Of a stretch of DNA of 26,561 bases, positions 23,915 through 26,561 are shown piece after piece (positions within the stretch are counted from its first letter, which is position 1; every line of letters begins with the position of its first letter). The notes under the pieces are model-generated. The model searched no databases. It was not told where the DNA came from and saw only the letters and a program-made list of their open reading frames with translations. Origin of the DNA: CAYMCV01 sp964389005 (GTDB lineage Bacteria > Bacillota > Clostridia > Lachnospirales > Lachnospiraceae); assembly GCA_964389005.1 (NCBI GenBank), contig CAYMCV010000021.1:1-26561 (forward strand). Direction: 5' to 3'. Both the position numbers and the translations under genes were made by a program.

Positions 23915-24220
23915 ATGTACGCAATTATTGCAACAGGCGGAAAACAGTACAAAGTTTCTGAGGGTGATGAGATCAGAGTTGAAAAACTTGCCGGAGAAGC
24001 AGGAGATACTGTTACATTTGACCAAGTTATTGCAGTAAGTGATGAGTCTTTAAAAGTTGGCGCGGATGTTGCCAATGCGAGCGTATCCGGAACAGTGGTA
24101 GCGCAAGCAAGAGACAAGAAGGTTATTGTATACAAATACAAGAGAAAAACCGGATATCACAAGAAAAATGGTCATAGACAAGCATACACGCAAGTCAAAA
24201 TCGACAAGATTAATGCTTAA
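23915..24220 (+). CDS. rplU: Large-subunit ribosomal protein bL21
   Basis: bL21 binds 23S rRNA in the 50S subunit. The 101-residue sequence is typical throughout: MYAIIATGGKQYKVSEGD at the start, KVIVYKYKRKTGYHKKNGHR and then QAYTQVKIDKI at the end. AGGAGG lies 6 bases before the ATG. It is the first gene of the three-gene unit with prp and rpmA. Confidence 0.98.
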   Translation: MYAIIATGGKQYKVSEGDEIRVEKLAGEAGDTVTFDQVIAVSDESLKVGADVANASVSGTVVAQARDKKVIVYKYKRKTGYHKKNGHRQAYTQVKIDKINA

Positions 24221-24234
24221 TTCGGGTTTGAATT

Positions 24235-24561
24235 ATGATACGTGTAGAGTTTACAAAAGCCAATCAAATATATAAAGAGTTTTCTGTCAAAGGACATGCG
24301 GGATATGCGACACGTGGTAAAGATATTATATGTGCAGCCGTCTCGGCTCTGGTAACGAATACTGTGAATTGTTTAGAGAAGTTTACGGATGATACTGAGA
24401 GTGTCGAAGAGGATGAATCCACAGGATATATATTGGTCAAACTCATAGAACAGCCCGGAGATTATTCACGGCTACTCATAGATTCATTGGCTTTAGGTCT
24501 TGAGAATATCAAGAAAGAATATGGAAAAAAATACTTACAAGTAAATTACAAGGAGGTGTAA
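24235..24561 (+). CDS. prp: Ribosomal processing cysteine protease Prp (YsxB family)
   Basis: Prp removes the N-terminal extension of ribosomal protein L27, a step shown to be essential in Staphylococcus aureus. The catalytic His21 (KGHAGYA) and Cys33 (GKDIICAAVSAL) are present, and the 108-residue length is standard. The gene lies between rplU and rpmA, its usual place. The L27 encoded 4 bases downstream carries the matching cleavage site, which makes the assignment firm. No strong ribosome binding site is visible before the ATG, and the gap after rplU is only 14 bases, so translation may depend on the upstream gene and keep the protease at low level. Confidence 0.95.
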   Translation: MIRVEFTKANQIYKEFSVKGHAGYATRGKDIICAAVSALVTNTVNCLEKFTDDTESVEEDESTGYILVKLIEQPGDYSRLLIDSLALGLENIKKEYGKKYLQVNYKEV

Positions 24562-24565
24562 TCCC

Positions 24566-24850
24566 ATGTTAAAAATGAACCTTCAATTTTTTGCTCATAA
24601 AAAAGGAATGGGTTCTACCAAGAACGGTAGAGATTCCGAATCCAAGAGATTAGGTGCAAAAAGAGCAGACGGACAGTTCGTAAAAGCAGGGAATATTTTA
24701 TACAGACAGCGTGGCACAAAGATTCATCCCGGCACCAATGTCGGCAGAGGCGGAGATGATACTTTATTTGCTTTGGTTGACGGTGTTGTCAGATTTGAAA
24801 GAAAAGGTCGTGACAAAAAGCAAGCTTCTGTATATCCGGTCGAAAAATAA
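24566..24850 (+). CDS. rpmA: Large-subunit ribosomal protein bL27 with cleavable N-terminus
   Basis: bL27 reaches the peptidyl transferase centre with its N-terminal arm. The product is 94 residues and starts MLKMNLQFF followed by AHKKGMGSTKNGRDS. Cleavage by Prp after Phe9 would expose the mature arm AHKKG. AGGAGG precedes the ATG, inside the prp 3' end. A hairpin 10 bases after the stop probably ends the transcript in part. Confidence 0.98.
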   Translation: MLKMNLQFFAHKKGMGSTKNGRDSESKRLGAKRADGQFVKAGNILYRQRGTKIHPGTNVGRGGDDTLFALVDGVVRFERKGRDKKQASVYPVEK

Positions 24851-24860
24851 AACGGATGGT

Positions 24861-24895
24861 AAGCCTCAAATCACTTGATTTGGGGCTTTCTTTAA
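24861..24895 (+). terminator. Hairpin after rpmA, weak terminator
   Basis: AAGCCTCAAAT (24861-24871) pairs with ATTTGGGGCTT (24878-24888), 11 bp with one G-U pair, followed by TCTTTAAC. The U-tract is poor and I see no promoter before obgE, so readthrough into obgE is likely and the hairpin may set the ribosomal protein to GTPase ratio. Confidence 0.65.
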
Positions 24896-24923
24896 CAAGT
24901 TTGATACAGAAAGGAAACGGAAC

Positions 24924-26267
24924 ATGTTTGCGGACAGAGCAAAAATATATATCAGAAGTGGAAAAGGCGGCGATGGTCATGTCTCGTTCCGCAGGGAAAA
25001 ATATGTTCCTGACGGCGGACCTGACGGCGGTGATGGCGGAAAAGGCGGTGATGTCATTTTTGTCATTGACGACGGATTGAATACATTGACGGACTTCAGA
25101 CATATCAGAAAATATTGTGCACAAAACGGCGAGGACGGAGGCAAACGTAATTGCAGAGGCAAAAACGGAGAGAATATCATTATTAAAGTACCTGCAGGTA
25201 CTGTGATTAAAGAATTTAATTCCGAGAAAGTCATTGTTGATATGCATGAGGGTATGCGAGAATATACCATATTAAAAGGCGGATTGGGCGGAAACGGAAA
25301 TCAACACTATGCAACTTCTACCATGCAGGCGCCAAAATATGCGCAACCCGGACAGCCTTCCAAAGAATTGGAACTTTTATTGGAATTAAAAGTTATTGCG
25401 GATGTTGGACTGGTTGGATTTCCAAACGTTGGGAAATCAACACTTTTATCCAGAGTATCCAATGCCAAACCGAAGATTGCCAATTATCATTTTACGACAT
25501 TGAATCCGCACCTCGGTGTTGTGGAATTGGACGGTGCAGCCGGTTTTGTAATTGCTGATATTCCGGGGCTGATCGAAGGTGCTTCCGAAGGTATCGGTTT
25601 GGGACATGAATTTCTACGTCATATAGAGAGAACAAAAGTATTGATTCATATGGTTGACGCGGCATCGACCGAAGGTCGAGATCCGGTTGCGGATATTCAT
25701 GCCATCAACAAAGAATTATTTGCTTATAATGAAGCGTTATCAAAATTACCTCAGGTTATAGCAGCAAATAAAATGGATGTTTGCGAAGCAAGCGAACCGG
25801 AAGCGATTGATTTGGATGACAACGGCGAATTGGTATATGAAGATTCAAAAGAAAGTCCGATTGAACGTATCAAAAGTGAGTTTGAGCCAAAGGGAATCCG
25901 TGTATTTCCCATCAGCGCTGTTACAGGACAAGGAATATCCGAGTTATTGTATCACGTTCAGGAGATGCTCAATCAACTCAAACAAGAACCTGTCATTTTT
26001 GAGCAAGAATATTTTCCTGAATTTGAGATGCAAGTCGAGAACGAACCTTATACCGTGCTCTATGATGAAAGTGAACAGGAATATGTCATTGAAGGGCCGC
26101 GTATTGAAAAAATGCTCGGATATACGAATTTGGAATCAGAAAAAGGATTCCGCTTTTTCCAGAAATTCTTGAAAGACAACGGTATTTTGGATGAATTAAA
26201 GGCGCTTGATATCAAAGAGGGAGACACGGTTCGTATGTATGGTTTCTCATTTGAATATTATGAATAA
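24924..26267 (+). CDS. obgE: GTPase Obg (ribosome assembly and stress)
   Basis: An essential GTPase that binds the 50S subunit and is linked to ribosome maturation, stringent response and, in Bacillus, the start of sporulation. The Gly-rich Obg fold covers residues 1-158 (GGPDGGDGGKGGDV; GGLGGNGNQHYAT). The G domain has G1 GFPNVGKST (165-173), G3 DIPG (212-215) and G4 NKMD (282-285), with PISAVTGQG as G5. A C-terminal OCT domain covers about 365-447. An acidic stretch of about 25 residues between G4 and G5 (IDLDDNGELVYEDSKES) makes it slightly longer, at 447, than the 428 of B. subtilis. AAAGGA precedes the ATG. Confidence 0.97.
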   Translation: MFADRAKIYIRSGKGGDGHVSFRREKYVPDGGPDGGDGGKGGDVIFVIDDGLNTLTDFRHIRKYCAQNGEDGGKRNCRGKNGENIIIKVPAGTVIKEFNSEKVIVDMHEGMREYTILKGGLGGNGNQHYATSTMQAPKYAQPGQPSKELELLLELKVIADVGLVGFPNVGKSTLLSRVSNAKPKIANYHFTTLNPHLGVVELDGAAGFVIADIPGLIEGASEGIGLGHEFLRHIERTKVLIHMVDAASTEGRDPVADIHAINKELFAYNEALSKLPQVIAANKMDVCEASEPEAIDLDDNGELVYEDSKESPIERIKSEFEPKGIRVFPISAVTGQGISELLYHVQEMLNQLKQEPVIFEQEYFPEFEMQVENEPYTVLYDESEQEYVIEGPRIEKMLGYTNLESEKGFRFFQKFLKDNGILDELKALDIKEGDTVRMYGFSFEYYE

Positions 26268-26274
26268 TTTACCT

Positions 26275-26296
26275 TGTGATTTTTAGATAAATCACA
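26275..26296. repeat. Inverted repeat between obgE and yhbY
   Basis: TGTGATTT (26275-26282) and AAATCACA (26289-26296) are perfect 8-bp arms around a 6-base loop. There is no T-tract on either strand, so it is unlikely to be a terminator; an mRNA stabilising or processing hairpin is possible. Confidence 0.4.
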
Positions 26297-26315
26297 CAAA
26301 AGAACGGAGACTATA

Positions 26316-26561
26316 ATGACAAGTAAGCAAAGAGCATATTTAAAAGGACTGTCTTCTACACTGTTACCGCTTTTCCAAATAGGGAAATCGAGTCTGACAC
26401 CGGAATTTACGGAGGCAATTGCCGAATCATTCAATACCAAAGAACTGATAAAGATAACCGTATTGAAAAATTGTTCTGACGATCCGACGGAAATTGCCCA
26501 TATGTTGGCTGAGAGAACCAAGTCGGAAGTGGTGCATGTAATCGGGAAAAAAATTGTTCTT
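26316..26561 (+). CDS. yhbY: YhbY-family CRM-domain RNA-binding protein (3' end outside window)
   Basis: A small protein that binds pre-50S particles. The first 82 residues are visible: MTSKQRAYLKGLSSTLLPLF at the start, then ELIKITVLKN and HMLAERTKSEVVHVIGKKIVL, as in the CRM domain, and the frame is open to the last base. About 15 residues should be missing. The RNA-binding loop reads GKSSLT where most members have a GxxG loop such as GKGG or GKHG. ACGGAG precedes the ATG. It follows obgE by 48 bases and is probably co-transcribed, the usual arrangement in clostridia. Confidence 0.9.
   Translation, partial: MTSKQRAYLKGLSSTLLPLFQIGKSSLTPEFTEAIAESFNTKELIKITVLKNCSDDPTEIAHMLAERTKSEVVHVIGKKIVL

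Noticed and set aside
24789..25247. 152-codon minus-strand frame across rpmA and obgE
   Set aside because: It is opposite two certain genes and mirrors the Gly-rich Obg repeats; no start signal is visible.
1..26561. CRISPR array, prophage, insertion sequence or defence system
   Set aside because: I saw no regularly spaced repeats, transposase or integrase motifs, att-like repeats or recognisable defence genes on either strand.

Overview
The window reads as a chromosomal core region of a low-GC, Gram-positive member of the Clostridia, most likely Lachnospiraceae or a close relative. This is inferred from gene content and order, not from any search. The supporting signs are: a Prp protease gene beside an L27 carrying the cleavable N-terminal extension of Bacillota; a YlbJ-like sporulation membrane protein; the block radical SAM (TIGR03960) / DUF2344 / RNase G / rplU-prp-rpmA-obgE-yhbY; HisZ with short-form HisG; and strong AGGAGG-type ribosome binding sites. 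A run of 10 N at 12114-12123 shows that this is a draft or metagenome scaffold. I see no phage, plasmid, transposon, CRISPR array, tRNA or rRNA. No stretch above 300 bases lacks a gene.

Layout. 1-1667: 3' part of recG, ending inside a strong terminator. 1724-7116: a promoter, then topoisomerase IV (parE, parC), rsmD and coaD. 7159-7773: a coiled-coil protein of unknown function. 7883-9148: a secreted, membrane-anchored cell-wall amidase. 9137-10051 (minus): ylbJ-like, overlapping the amidase gene tail to tail. 10149-12504: two pseudouridine synthases flanking a small membrane protein; the second synthase is interrupted by the N gap. 12487-17653: a near-consensus promoter, a leader palindrome and the partial histidine operon hisZ-hisG-hisD-hisB-hisIE; hisC, hisH, hisA and hisF are not here. 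The HisIE protein carries an N-terminal HisF/HisA-like barrel that has lost its catalytic motifs. 17657-17986 (minus): a small single-pass membrane protein. 18037-21846: radical SAM protein, its DUF2344 partner and RNase G. 22045-23700: a protein with an N-terminal domain, an Ala/Pro/Lys linker and eight tandem SHOCT-like repeats, with its own promoter and terminator. 23803-26561: promoter and leader, rplU-prp-rpmA, terminator, obgE and the 5' part of yhbY.

Functionally the window is mostly housekeeping: replication and repair, DNA decatenation, rRNA modification, CoA synthesis, histidine synthesis, RNA decay and ribosome assembly. The least explained parts are the SHOCT-repeat protein with its promoter-then-terminator leader, the inactive barrel fused to HisIE, the conserved but uncharacterised radical SAM/DUF2344 pair, and the small proteins of unknown role at 7159, 10865 and 17657. 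I found no defence island or other clearly new multi-gene system.
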